From NCBI GenBank assembly GCA_036850595.1, contig CM072156.1:9293441-9357440 (forward strand): 64,000 nt of DNA. Direction: 5' to 3'. How positions within the stretch are numbered: position 1 is the stretch's first letter; every line of letters begins with the position of its first letter. The translations under genes were made by a program, and so were the position numbers. The DNA comes from Rhyacichthys aspro. Its lineage: Eukaryota > Chordata > Actinopteri > Gobiiformes > Rhyacichthyidae. Below the pieces are notes generated by a model, which did no database searches, had not been told where the DNA came from, and was given only the letters and a program-made list of their open reading frames with translations. This document shows positions 24,101-36,983 of the stretch, one piece after another.

Positions 24101-25896
24101 ACTCCTTAAACCTTGTTGTTGTAATATGTCTTTATGATTTAATTTTATTTTTGACCCTTTTTTTAACATCAGGATGCACAAAGATGGTAGGCAGCCTCAG
24201 ACATTACGGCTGACCATTCGTAGATACTCTGCTACTAACAAATGGTTCAGTCGTGAAAGTCGACAGTGTCCTATCCCAAACCACATAAGTCAGAAGATTA
24301 TAAATGGTAAGAGTAGTTCCATATTATAAACGTTTATTTCATTTTAAATATATTGAATGTTTATTTAAATAGCACCATCATTTCATATGTTATACAGAAC
24401 AGAATGTATCATTGGCATGCCAAGGTTACTATGTCCACAATGATTTTTCCATAAATTTATCTTAAACATTTTTATGTATTCTTGGTTGTGATTTATGTAA
24501 TTCTTGTTTTCCATTCTTTTTTCTTCTTAGGCAGCAGTGATGAAGCGGTTGTCCAGCTGATGCCCTTAGCTTTGAAGCTTTTCCACAAGATGGTGGATAT
24601 CAACTCAGCTTTCCACCTCACCCTCATCAATGTTTGTTTTAGTAACCTGCAGGCCAGAAGTGCTGCTGGAAGAGGTTCACTAATGTCTTTCTTTACACAA
24701 AGTTCATCTCCCAGAAAGACACAAATGTACTCATCACAGGCTCAGGTAAATGCAATCTTGTGAAAATTTCTGTATGAGCAGGTAGAATATTTAGGTCTAG
24801 GGGCTTTCCTGATGGATAATGCCACAGGTACTTTACTACCATACCAGCCCTATCATACAAGAAATAAACCACTGTACTGAAAATATTATTTGTTTTTGAT
24901 AGTGTACTTTCGCCCAGATCAGGATTTATCTGGTTGCAGCTGGTCAGAATGGAAATGAAAAAGTCATAATACAACCACATACCGAAAACATATATGTAGT
25001 CCCTAATATCAAAGAACCAAGGCCAGAACACTGTAAAAGTCAAAACTCCATCTACACATTTATGAGATTACCTTGAGGTACCTTCAGTAACTCCCTTCTT
25101 GCCCTGTTTGTTGAGCAGTGCTTTTTGGGGGAAGACAAAAGATGGGCACAAAACAGAAACAAATCATTTGTTGTCCTCTTCTCTTCAATAGGATTATTCA
25201 CCATATTGTGGAGGTGGACAAGCCATGGATCATCACAGAACAATGACTCAACACATCTCAAAGAGAACAGCAACAAAAACTGCAGGTTCTGAACCAGTGC
25301 TTCATGGATCTAAATATAAAGAAAACCTCTTTTTCACTGTAGATGCTTCTCAACATGAACAAACATCCTGCAGCATTTTAATGTCAGACCCAGATGAATC
25401 AAGTAAGGCTGTGACAAGTCACCTGCCTCCAGATGTTGATCCAGAAGTGTTTGGGTGTCTTCCAGAAGAAATCCAAAAAGAGCTTTTATCTTCTGCCTCT
25501 TCTAATCCTACCCTATACACATCCACAGACTGTCTAAATAGGAACAAAAAAGATTCTTTCCATAAGATAAAATCATTGGAGAGACCAACAACCATAAATC
25601 CCTTAAGGCCTTCAGGCATGGGAGTAGTTCCTGGAAAAGATGTCATAACAGAAAGCAAACTGTCATTCCCTGGGTCTTCTGACTGCAATTTCCCAGGAAA
25701 TGTGGACCCTACAGTGTTTGCAGAGCTCCCCCCAGATGTTCAAAAAGAGCTTATGTCTGAATGGAGGCAAGACAAGCCAGTCTTAAAAGCTCCATCCTCA
25801 AAGAAACCTGCAAAAAACCTGATGAGCAAAGAAAAAAAAGCTACAGGAAAAGGCGGCCAATCAAACAATCTGCTGAAATACTTCAAACTTAATTAA
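21187..25896 (+). CDS. poli: DNA polymerase iota (Y-family)
   Basis: Pol iota is a nuclear translesion DNA polymerase that inserts opposite damaged purines using Hoogsteen pairing. Ten exons (21187-21253, 21720-21839, 21909-22073, 22988-23125, 23243-23479, 23675-23853, 23986-24077, 24173-24306, 24531-24745, 25192-25896) give 683 residues. Metal ligands are Asp41 (HFDLDCFYAQVE) and Asp133-Glu134 (LGFDENF). Gln66-Lys67 match the human Gln59-Lys60 that narrow the active site; the next key position is Ile69 where human has Leu62. The thumb HhH (KVPGIGHQTAKRL) and little-finger domain follow. A PIP-like RGSLMSFF is at 425-432. Two ubiquitin-binding UBM motifs are at about 531-549 (CLPEEIQKEL) and 620-637 (ELPPDVQKEL). 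The C-terminus ends SNNLLKYFKLN, another PIP-like string. The start is the first ATG in frame with the conserved acidic N-terminus. Confidence 0.95.
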
Positions 25897-27111
25897 AAAT
25901 GTTTATTGGGTTCTTTAACCTTTTATTTTGTGTTTTTGTTTTAATTGAGAAAATGTAGTATTTTATTTTGAATGTTAAGGTGCTTATGAGTTCAATTGCT
26001 TAACATGGCAGTCTGATCTGAGCAAGTAATGTGACATTTTTGTATGTTCAGATAAATAATTGTGTTTTGTTCTTTAAGGCCTCTTCACCTCATCTTGCCT
26101 CATGTAAATCCTGTGTAAATAGAATATTAATATGTAATTACACAGTAACAGTTTTAAATAAACAGGGCATTCACATGACTAGACGGATTATTTAGTTGAG
26201 CCACTAGAAATAAGTTTCATTCCTTGGTTGGACGGTTTTCTTCTCTTTCCACAGAGGCACGTATTATTCACTCATTGAGTTAAAATCCTGTTATTCAAAG
26301 CTCACAAGAAATCCCACTAAACACAAGCTCTGTAAACACAGTGCTACTTGGCTCTAGTTTAAACTCCTTGGATCACATGTAAAAGGGAAAAGGTTCACCA
26401 TAAACTATGTTCTATTGCATCACAATAAAAAATGACATGTGTGCTAAATTAGGTCAAGTCAACACCACTCTCTGAATGGATGTGTGCAGTCTACACTGGC
26501 AAGATACTTTTTTACCTTTGAGCTTCCTTAAAACCACATAAAAAGTGAACAGCAAAAACTGATGATATAGCATAAATTGTGCACAATTTCAGTGATGTCT
26601 CAGTTTCAGAATGTCTCTTTTACATGAGCAATCTAATTCTACAAGATGCTTAGCCCAAACTCGTATCATTCTAACCAAAACAGTGGAGTGACCCGAGTGG
26701 TGTCATACAGTGTTAAATTGCTTGCCCATAGCCCTTTAAGTCAATAAAAGGAGTTCTGTCTGCCAAACAGGCTGTGTTTTTCACTCGGCAAGTCAGAAAA
26801 CTCTGGAGAGGCATTTGACTGCTCATGTGGAATCCAGCTTAAGTCATGTGCTAGTCTCTCCCTGATCAGCGGCTAATGACTGGGGAGTTCTGATGTCCAC
26901 CTAAGCTTTTGTGATGGTCCAACAGCCTCAGATTGAAAACAACATTTTACATGGAACTGTTTTATTATCTTCTCTTTTTGTCTGCCTAGACAAACTTATG
27001 CCGAAGCTTTTCTTTATGAGTAGCCATCTCCAAAGCTTGGTGCTCGATACCTCAAACCTGCATTGTTTTGTACTGTGAGTATAACTAGCAGGTCGAGCAC
27101 TCATGGACACA
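25897..27111. other. poli 3' UTR and rab27b upstream region
   Basis: A poli poly(A) signal AATAAA lies at 26157-26162. The rest has no coding frame. A possible acceptor, TTGTCTGCCTAG, ends near 26990 and could start the exon carrying the rab27b ATG, which would put the true promoter further upstream; I could not find its donor. Confidence 0.4.
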
Positions 27112-28811
27112 ATGGCAGATGGGGACTATGATTATCTGATCAAACTACTGGCGCTTGGGGACTCTGGGGTGGGAAAGACCACCTTCCTGTACAGGTACAC
27201 TGACAACAAGTTCAACCGCAAATTCACTACCACAGTGGGAATTGACTTCAGGGAAAAGAGAGTGGTGAGTGGCGTCAGTTGACTGACATCAATTTGCCTG
27301 TATTACACTTTATATTTTTACTATTGCTTTGATCACACTATTCTCATTTAAAAAGCTTGATGTACTATATCTTTATCCACTTTTATCAACTATAAATATT
27401 TTACATGTATAAAAATGCTTGTTATTTATACATAGAACTGATCTCATGGTTATTTTTGTTGTTTGCTTGCGCCAATTGCTAAAGTGAGACAGGGCATTGT
27501 GTTTTTTGGGGATTTTTTTTTGCCTGTTTTCAAGATTAAATTTGAATTTGACTGTTTGTACCTGAGCAAATAAATATTTACAGTCAGTTTTTAGGTGAGT
27601 CATGGTAATGTCATACTTGGTGTAGATGTACACAGGTACAGGGGCTGATGGAACAACTGAGAGGAACTTCAGAGTCCATCTTCAGCTTTGGGACACAGCA
27701 GGACAAGAAAGGTCATTTGAACCTCATATTAATAGATTGATAAATGTAGCAATTTTTTATTTACTGGAATCCAAATGTGGCTGGAGTTTGTAATAATTGT
27801 AATTTGTTTGCAGATTTCGCAGCCTCACCACAGCATTCTTTAGAGATGCTATGGGCTTTCTGCTAATGTTTGACCTAACCAACCAGCAAAGCTTTCTTAA
27901 TGTCAGAAACTGGATGAGTAAGTGTCATATTATCAGCCCTGTGTCAAACTTTGCAGTGGTTACACTAAAGTATGACAGTTTAAAGTGTGGTCATGTCCAA
28001 TTACATTTCAGGGGTATAAAAGACTTTCTCTGTGATTCAGGTCAGCTTCAGGCCAATGCATACTGTGATAGTCCAGACATAGTGCTGGTGGGAACCAAGG
28101 CTGACCTCCGTGACATGAGGAATGTTCACACCAGGCAAGCCAGAGATCTAGCAGACAGATACAGGTGAGGTAGAATTTTGACTTTAGTTTATGAAGGTTT
28201 AACCAGCGCTCTATATGATCTGATGCTTTCCTACAACAGAATATTCACTTATTTTTATTTTTAATTTTTACATATGTGAATGCAAACTAGGATATGTCTG
28301 TTAAGTGAAGCAATGCCATTTTTATCTATCAGATTTGTTTAGGACATCTTGCACTGATTAAACGTTGCATCTCCAACTCTTTCAACACAAGATGGTGCTA
28401 ATGAGCTGACCTCAGTTCACTTTCAAGCTGGTAATGCCTAGACTTCATTGGTTGCAGTATTGCCATCCACTGATTTAATTTATTAGCAGTGAACATGGCA
28501 CCAAACCAGATGCACGTCATGATGTGCTTTTATGAACATTTTAATCAACAAGCCTTAAATGAAAAAAGGAGAGTTGGCTGACTAATGATGAACATGTAAA
28601 AAACTGTTGTCTCTTTCTCTCCAGTATTCCCTACTTTGAGACAAGTGCAGTGACAGGTGTAGAGGTGGATAAAGCTGTGACCACTCTGTTGGATCTAGTG
28701 ATGAAGAGAATGGAGCAGAGCACATACAGTGGCCACAGCCCGGAGCCTAACGGCAGCCCTGCGTCCAGCCACGAGGTGGAGGTGGCTGCTGTGAGAAGGA
28801 AATGTTGTTGA
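27112..28811 (+). CDS. rab27b: Rab27 small GTPase, RAB27B-like
   Basis: Rab27 proteins tether secretory lysosomes, melanosomes and dense granules by recruiting Slp/Slac2 effectors. Five exons (27112-27264, 27626-27711, 27814-27917, 28041-28164, 28625-28811) give 217 residues. The start MADGDYDYL matches the family. An in-frame ATG 9 bp upstream (27103) has a weaker context than 27112, which has A at -3 and G at +4. The P-loop is GDSGVGKT (16-23), switch I contains TTVGIDF, and switch II has WDTAGQERFRS. The G5 motif is ETSA. The G4 motif reads TKAD with Thr133, where Rab27 proteins normally have NKxD. The protein ends KCC, a di-cysteine geranylgeranylation site. Closeness to poli and st8sia3, as on human 18q21, argues for the B paralogue. 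Confidence 0.85.
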
Positions 28812-31800
28812 TTTTTTCCTGTAAAGGAAAATGTGAGGTGGTAAACAAATAGGTTTATTCTTGCTGTCTGTTTATAACCTACATACTCATTGTTTGGACA
28901 AAAAACAGCAGTAAAAGCAAGATGTGACATTTAAAAGTATAAAAAGATTGTAATTCAGAATTAGTTAAAATCAACTATTAACAGAGAAAAATATTTTATT
29001 AATACACTGAGGCATTGATGTCAGGAATATGCAGGCACATAACAAATTTATCATGGAGTATAATCAAAAACATTTATGGTTACATTTATTATATGGACAA
29101 TCATTTTTGTAAGAACAAACAAAATAGCAAATTCCGTTTATTTGAGTAAAATACCTTTTATATGGCACATACATAAACAGCCAGACTTTTGATGCATTAT
29201 GGAACAAGGTGGACATGCAGATTGACCAAAGAACTAGACGATTGTAAAGGGCTGTTACAAATCAAGTATAGTGCTGCATTTTCATTACAGATGTTTATGT
29301 TACGGTTATGTATATATGACACTTGATGATGAATCTGTGCATTTTAGACTGATAATTACAATCCTTACAGAACATGTTAACATAATTATTTTTCTAATTC
29401 TACATTTCAATAAAAAACCTTTCGATGGTAAATGTCCAGTAATAATATAAGTATTAATAATATGAAATAAAACAGTTCAGGACATTCATGGAGTCAAAGA
29501 AATTCTACTACATTACATTGGCTAAAGGCAGAAAAGCAGAATATGTTGCCATCGTAAGTGGCGTTTTACATCGATCACAAAATTTAGATAGATCTCCCAC
29601 CTTTATTCTTCTATAAAGGTCCCAAAATAATCCTCTTCCAACTTAAATATACACAAACACAAGGTCTTTGGTGCACTACAAACACACAACGACTGTACAG
29701 AAATGAACAAAGTATACAATTAGTGTCACTTTTTGTAAATGGACTGAAATAAAACAATTTTTCTTAACCAGATTATTAAGTGGCTATGGCAGTCGAACTC
29801 TTATTTGGAGATAAACACAAAACTATGACAGATAAGCTCTCTTTGTATGGTCATTGGTCAAATATGTCTACCATGCTGAACCAATCCTAAAATAGAAAGT
29901 ACATTTAGCTGAGTTTGAATGACTGCAGTGCTTTGACAAATGAGTTAGACTTGCAACTAGGAGCACGTGATGGGAAGTCATAAGACAGTCATGAGGCTAG
30001 CTTTCACTGTTTGGACTCAGTCATCAACCCCATTTACTAATCTGCTAGCACTCTGGCTATAAGGGGTGTGTGTTATTAAGAAGTTGACTAGAGATATAAA
30101 AATAAAGCTTGTTCATTTACAATGTTTAAAACAAAAGAATCTGTAGAAGTTTGGTCCCATGTGGATTATAGCCAAAGTGTGGTTTTACAAAGTCACTGGT
30201 GATTCTGTGTACACCAACAGTAAATACAAACAATAGCAAATTATTTATTGAAGCATTTCATTTTGTATAAAACTAGCCTAAAAGATTTGTTAGTGCCTCT
30301 CACATGCAGTGTCACTTTAAATGGATCATGCTCTTTATACAAGATGCAGTAAGTTGCATAATATTCATTCAAATTACTGCTTATGCCACAAATATTGGAA
30401 ATGAAAACTTAGGCTTAAGTCCCTTGCCTATCCAACAAAATGTAAACAAACTACAAAGCACTACATGGAGTTCTTCTTAAATATAGTGGCCATTGCTATT
30501 TTCTGTCATGCAAGCAAAATTCATTTTCGAACACTTCCTGGTTGCACTAGCTATTCATTGAGGCAAATACAATCATTAAAAACTTGAGCTTGATTGTGTT
30601 TGAAGAAATAAGCATGGATTTGGATTTCTTCCTTAAAATAATTAGGCTTGAAATCTTTTAGCCTGAAAGTCATTTTAATTATTGAAAATGAAAAATAAAT
30701 TTGTACCATGCCAAAACAAATAACAAAAAATGAATCCTATGTCAGTTAATGTTCATTGTCATTAAAGTGGCTTAAAATAATTGACCATTTGCCACTGAAT
30801 ACTGAGTCATCAGTCTCTAAACCTATTCTCTCCACAAACATGTGACAGTAGATTTCAATAGGCTTTGGTTTCACTGATGAGCTGAGTGTGCTGATAGCTA
30901 AAAAGAACAGATGTGGCCAAGTGAACCAATCAAAACAGGCCACTTACTGAAACTGTAAAAGATTTACATATAGTCAAATAAACATACCTTTATTGCAGCT
31001 ATGATTAGCTAGTGCAAGTACACTTAATATGTGCCGTAAAAAAACTTTATGCCCCAAGGGCCTGTGCAACAATAGGCCCCGAATCTATGATCATGACATT
31101 CTAAAATCCTCTGTCCTTGAATTGTATGGCTTATTTTGGAATGTTTATTCCAAGTTTGAAGAATATAAACAAAATGTAAGTGGACAGTCCTACTGTCTAC
31201 AGAGAATAAAAGACACACAAAGAGTGTATCTTGTAAACATAAACCATCTTCCAGAGCAGTGCAGATTGTCTGACACCTCGTGGGGGAAAGGCCTAAACAG
31301 GAAATGCACCTCTTTTGAGTTTAGGCCTTGAATCTGATTACAAAAACACTGATCTAACTCCTTCCCTGAGATAAGGCAGTGATTTCAGTGTACAGAATCA
31401 GTATACTGCAGTAAAAGGCAGTTTAAATTAAATCAATATTGTATTTTCTGAAAAGACATAACTTAGTCATAACTGAATTGGACTTTAAAGACTGACAACT
31501 TAAAGACCATAGCAGCGTATGTAACAAGTGTATGTAACAAAACAGTAATAAAAATAAGTCATGCTGGGTCTGTTTGCTGTGTGTCATCCCCCTTCACTCA
31601 CTTCCCTTTTCCTGTCTATCTTCATACTGTCTATTAACTCTGTGATTTACATCTGACAAGATCCCAACACATTCATGTGAAATTGCAGCATGGTGTGACC
31701 GTGTATTTGTAAAGAAGGTGTCATAATTTGCATTAACACTTATCATGCATTGTGTGCGACAACAGAAGTTTGAATTGGGTCAGTGTATCTGGGTCACAGT

Positions 31801-31835
31801 CTCTAGACTTAACCCTTTACCTTTTGACTGGATGT
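28812..31835. other. Gene-free region: rab27b and st8sia3 3' UTRs
   Basis: The convergent genes rab27b and st8sia3 leave 3 kb of AT-rich sequence with no coding frame. A plus-strand AATAAA at 29409-29414 is the best rab27b signal. The right part is probably the st8sia3 3' UTR, since sialyltransferase mRNAs often have long ones. No repeat or RNA gene was recognised. Confidence 0.5.
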
Positions 31836-33732
31836 CTACGTGCAGTGCATCAGGCTGAGTTTGATCACACCGTCTCTGTGGAGTTTGTAGAGCAGCTTAA
31901 ACTCACTGGGCAGCTGATGGGTCTCCTGCCACTTGGTGGTGAATTTGGTCCCTTTTTTGTCATAGTAGTGGTAAGGCAACTCCTTGCCAGTGTTGGGGTC
32001 CCAGCCGAAAGGCCAGAAGCCATAGAGGTGGATCTCGTCACACATGGCTGAGGCCAGAGTGTACATGAGGATGCCAGTGCTGAGCCGTTTGGGTGAAAGG
32101 TTTTTTGTCTTCCAATATCTGAGGCAAATGATTGACAATGTTACTCTTTTCTATTCTCGTTATTTAAAAAAAACAAAAAAACAAACAAACATATGGACAT
32201 GTTACAAGAAGAGAATTTGGTGAAAGTCTTATACAGGATAGACTACTTACTTATTAACATCATGCATGATGTTTCCAGGCCAGGCCAATTCGACCTTCAG
32301 TTGACCCTTGTGCTCCACAAAAAAGTCCACCAGGGTTCGGGTGACCGTGGCTGAGGTATGAAGGAAAAAGGCTGGTATCCACAGGATGGCCCCTTCCAGC
32401 TTCTTCAGGTTGAGGAAAAAGTTATTCCTGTCCTGAATGGTCAGCAGGTTGTTGTAGTACCTCTCTAGGATGCTGGGGTTAAAGGTGGTCAGGTTTGTCT
32501 TCCTCCCCACATCCTTGGAGTAGACTTCCGTAGGAGCAAAGTTGCAGCGGAAAACAAAGTCGGCCTGGTCAATTTCTGGGCCACAGTGGCTGCCGGTCAG
32601 TATACCACTGTTTCCCACTACTGCACACATACTGTAGTGTTTGTTACGTATAGGGGAGATGTCTGGAAGCAGAGATTTGAAGTTGTTGCTAATGGAGAAG
32701 ACATACTTGTGGCTGGAGTAGTCAAAGTGCATCAGCTGGCCCACACGCACACTGTTTTTTGTCAGGGAGAAGTTGCTAGGAATGTCAATGTAGCTAAAGA
32801 TATCTTTCCTGAAACAGAAAGCAAAACCGTTTTTAGAACAAATCAATGCACATGTAACAAAGTCTGTACTGAGCAATGCCAGTCACGTCATTTTTTTTAC
32901 AAGTGGGCCTGTATGTTGAATACCTTTATTGATCAAAAAAGAACAGTGATGAGAAAATGTCCTCTTACCTCTGCTGATAAAAAGCCGTCTTATTGAATTT
33001 CCACTTGTATGGTTTACCTTGTAGCTCTTCATTTAGGGCATTTGTCAAAGGGATAAATGAAGGATCCAGAAAATTCATGGCAAACTGGGATCTAAATAGA
33101 ACATGAAAAGGGGTTAACATGATCTATAAAGTAAGAGTGTGTATTTACAATTCAATGGAAATGTTAGAACTTAGACCTGCCACATTAGATATAATTACTG
33201 TATCGGCCTGTTGACAATTTTATTTATTACTTTGAGCTGCACTCAAGGTTTAGTTGGAAATCGGATGAAACACTGTGTGGTTATCATCATAGACTTTAAT
33301 AGTTGGTCATATTAATAGTGTTTAATTGCTGTTCTTTCCGTTAATCTATAAAGATGTTTTAACAAAGTGAAGCCGATGGACCCAGAACAACATCAGCACC
33401 TTGGACAGCCACCCGTTCTGACTGGCGAAACATTAAACCAGCAGCAAAGTGGGTCTAGAGTTTATTCAATACACCCAGCTGGCTTGGATCGTGCGCACTG
33501 GGCCATATTTCTGTGTTTATATCTGACTGAGCAGCATCACTAACGATACTGCTAACTGCACACAAATAACTCACCTGAATCCTGCATGGAACATAATCCT
33601 GGGCCCTCCCATGTTGTATTTGGAGGAGGTGAATAGGTTGTCTTTTCTCAGGGATACATAACTGATGAGGGACAGAATGAGCACAGCGACGCACAGAATA
33701 ACCAAACCCAGGGCCTTGGCGATGCGGACCAT
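31836..33732 (-). CDS. st8sia3: Alpha-2,8-sialyltransferase ST8Sia III
   Basis: ST8SIA3 is a Golgi type II membrane enzyme that adds alpha-2,8-linked sialic acid to glycoproteins and gangliosides, chiefly in brain. Four exons (33732-33575, 33091-32969, 32808-32251, 32118-31836) give 373 residues (human 380). A short cytosolic start MVRIAKA leads into the signal anchor at about 6-26. Sialyl motif L begins at Cys155 (CAVVGNSGILTGSHCG). Motif S starts near 289 (PKRLSTGILMYTLASA). Motif III is HYYDK (330-334) and motif VS has His347 and Glu352 (HQLPSE). Several Asn-X-Thr/Ser sites are present (NKT, NFS, NLT). Identity to remembered human ST8SIA3 is very high in the catalytic part, including NNLLTIQDRNNFF, so the paralogue call is secure. 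An upstream TTG-initiated extension of the frame was not used. Confidence 0.95.
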
Positions 33733-34947
33733 CTTGGGTGCGTTTTCATTCCCAGACTGCAGCTTGAGCAAAGCGTTGATCTATGTAGTCATCGTCGGGG
33801 CTGCACACGCTAAAGGTCTGCGCCTCACACAATGCAGCAATGGCGCACATCGGTTCATGTAATGGTATAACATCGACGGCTCGTGGCTGTGGGCTGCGTG
33901 TTGTTGATACAGAGTCTCCGTCCGCTCTCATTCCTGCCCAGCCCGTAGCTGCTACTTCAGACTGCACCAACTCCCCTCCAGGCATACAGGCGCTTTCATC
34001 AAGGAGATGGGACAAATGCGTGTCTGCGCATCCAGCAGGCGCAGTATTGACATTCACACGCCACTCAGTCCGGAGGGATGGAAGATTTGAGCATGAAGAA
34101 ATCCTTGTCCAGTATTCAATGGATGTGCCAAAAATAGAGGAGAGGGGTGGCGTTAAGCGGAAGGAACAGTCACGCATTTTTGGTGTGGTGTAGGCTGAGG
34201 GTTTTTTCATAACAAAACCGCTCAGCTTGTAGGTTACATCATAAAACGAGCATAACCAGGGAAACAGCCTAAATGTAAAAAGTATTTTAATTATATTGCA
34301 TATTCGAATACAGTATACATTCTACAGAATTCACAAAACATAAGATTTTTTTCTTATTTTTACAGTTATGTACATTTTTTCAACATTTTTACAATGAGCT
34401 TATATTGGTAAACATTAATCACTGCCATTCATAATAATATATTACCATGCATTTACAGTCTAATAATCACACTCTAACACCATGTACTCCATTAGACTCA
34501 TACACTTACAATTTACAGACATTAGCAGAACGCTGTATTACCATGTCAACAATATAAAAACTGTTTAAAAATACACTGAATATACGCTATTATGTTAGTT
34601 GTTAGTTATTGTACCTCTTGACTCCCTTGACCTCCCTTGTGCTCCTCTTTTTTTGAATGTGCCAAGATTGGACACACACACACAAAAGAAAAACATCTAA
34701 CAAAAGACATTGTAATCTAATGCATAAGCTGCCAAAATATTGCAATTTTTCAATAAATGATATGTTAAACATTAAAATCAGTTAACTGGATGATACAGGC
34801 ACTTGATGACATAAACCAGCCTCCTGGCATTTCTACCGCACCACAAACCTAACAAACACAGCTCATAGACCTTTGAAACATGATCACCATCTTAAAAGTA
34901 AGTTACAATTTAGGGGAAAAACATGTAGCAATCATATGACTACTGCA
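33733..34947. other. st8sia3 upstream region and ccng2 3' side
   Basis: Bases 33733 to about 34170 are GC-richer and should hold the st8sia3 promoter and 5' UTR (minus strand). The remainder is AT-rich, with a short CA run near 34673-34682, and probably includes the ccng2 3' UTR. Open frames across 33746-34210 overlap on both strands, show no splice logic and are not called. Confidence 0.5.
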
Positions 34948-36983
34948 TTACTTCCTGCATTTCAGAAAACTGGTAGGGAAGAAGGCTCCTTCACCATCAC
35001 TTCCTAGAGAACCACAAGGGCTGTCCTCTCCACAGCTCATATCCTCACAGGAGTCCTCACTAAAAAAAGAGAAAATGAAGCTCTTTAATAGTTACATTCC
35101 AGACTTTCTGTTCACCATTAATGTTAATGATACAGGTCATTATCATATATAGTGGCTGGTTGGTTTAATAGTTACTGGGATCTGTTGCTCAGTTCTTGTG
35201 TTGCTGTTTTTGACACACTGTTTCAAGTTGAAAAGCAGGCAACAAAGTTAAATAAATGAACAAGGACTATTAACCTTTCACTTTCATCCCAACTCCCCTC
35301 AGGGATGGTTGGCAGGACGGGTACTCTGAAATGATTGGCCTGAAGACTCTGAGCTGTTCTTCTGGAAACAATCCACACCAACTTCTTGTGGTCAGGTTTG
35401 ATACATTCGCTTGAGCAGTATTCAGTCATGCACTTGGCCACCAGTTCTTTCCAATGCTGCAGAATGCTGTCGCTGATCTATGAAGGAGAAAAAAGGGAAA
35501 ATCTGAGAAACTGGTATGATAGGAGCATAAATAATACTAAAAATACCATCATTTAATTGTGATCTTGCATTCATAAATTCATCCATTATGATGCTTAAAG
35601 ACATACCACACATTCAAATAAGAAACTTTTAATTATTACAATAAAATTAAAAACTTTCATAAAACATTAATTTACTTGACAAGTTTAATTTGGAATGTGG
35701 TAAGTATTTTTAGTTACCAAATATATTATTTATGCAACTTTACATTTTCCTTATACCTTGAGATGTCTTTGGAATTGCTGCACAATCTTTGACAATGTAA
35801 TTGAGTGAATGGTCTCAAACTCATGTGCAATGAGGGCAAGTGCCAGCACAGATGGCTGTGAAAGAGAAGGAAGAAAAGTTATCAAACAGTTTAATTCTGC
35901 TTTACTATAAAATTGTCACTGGGCGCAATGCTTACTTTTGCTTTTGAGAAAACAAGCCGGCATAAGCAGGCTTTCAGCTGGACTTCCAGTCTCCCAATGC
36001 TTGGAATCTCCTCCCTTAAAATACAGAGGAAATCCTAAAGTTATCCTCCACAACAAACCTCATAGATGTACAAGATCCACCCCATTCTATATTTGTGGCA
36101 GAATCATCAACAAAAAGAATTTAAGTTTAAGTTAAGATGTAATAATTACCTTACAGCAGACAGGGACATAAAGGCTGAATAGTAGAGGCGTAGAAATGTT
36201 AAGGCTGTCACTGCTTTGGGCTCCACACAAAGCTTCTCAGAGATTATTTTTTCCATACGGCCAAGGTCTGACACAGTGAACTTGCTTTGGCTGATGCGGA
36301 TGAGTTCTTGAGTAGGTGAAATATTGCTCTCTTCCTCTACCATTTTAGCTGCAATGTGCAGACAGCAAACTCCAATACAGGGCAAGTGTTTTGGCTGCAC
36401 CTGTCATAATGACACAGTAGTGATAAAGTACTTAACATCACAAGACACAAGCTCTGTTGGTAGTGTGCCTTCTTCTCACTTGAGAGAGGAACGTGATAAG
36501 ACACAATAAGACAAGCAGAGTTGTAGGATGTTGTCATCCTTCAACTGGAAACAACTTATTGCTCTTAATAGTAATATAAAACCTACCTTCATAATGGTAA
36601 GGAATCTATCCAACAAACTAACAGACTGAACAAAAGTCTGTGTGCTGTAGCCAAAGAAGCTGGTTAAGCCCCATAATTCCTCCACTCTGGTGTCTCTGGA
36701 TTTTGCTGACACACCATTATGATTCTGGAAATAATAATAATACAATCATAAATTAGACAACATCCAAATTGCATACTTTTAAACAAACACCAATGAAATA
36801 CCTCATTACATAACATAGAGAAACTAGACTCTAAACTCTAAAAATAGGTTAGTGGGTTACCTCTGTAGAAGCTGACTCCATCAGTTGAAGACCAGACTCC
36901 CTTGGAAGAAAGTTGGTCTCTTTGGCACAACATAACTTCAGCTCTTTCAAGAGTGAAGAATCAATGTTTTGAAGTCCCCTCAT
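34948..36983 (-). CDS. ccng2: Cyclin G2
   Basis: Cyclin G2 is an atypical cyclin that slows the cell cycle and is induced by FOXO factors and stress. Seven coding exons (36983-36861, 36724-36587, 36400-36150, 36014-35936, 35855-35757, 35477-35275, 35059-34948) give 334 residues (human 344). The cyclin box runs from about 45 to 160: GLTSFFGYSTQTF, LLDRFLTIMKVQPKHL and IGVCCLHIAAKMVEEE. The tail has the G2-specific KLVWIVSRRTAQSL and LPTIPEGSWDESESEDSCED rather than the shorter G1 end. A non-coding first exon ends at 37502 (CAAG then GTAAGG), and the coding exon begins one base before the ATG after a TTGCAG acceptor. It is divergent from ccdc158 across a short shared promoter. Confidence 0.95.

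Noticed and set aside
27103..27105. Upstream in-frame ATG for rab27b
   Set aside because: The context is weaker than at 27112, and the family N-terminus starts M-A/T-DGDYDYL at the later ATG.
31752..32051. Plus-strand open frame of 99 codons
   Set aside because: It is antisense to the conserved last exon of st8sia3 and reflects that gene's codon pattern.
32586..32996. Plus-strand open frame of 136 codons
   Set aside because: It is antisense to st8sia3 exons 2-3 and crosses their splice sites.
33746..34210. Overlapping long open frames on both strands upstream of st8sia3
   Set aside because: They lie in the GC-richer promoter and 5' UTR, begin at non-ATG or arbitrary codons, and have no splice logic or family resemblance.
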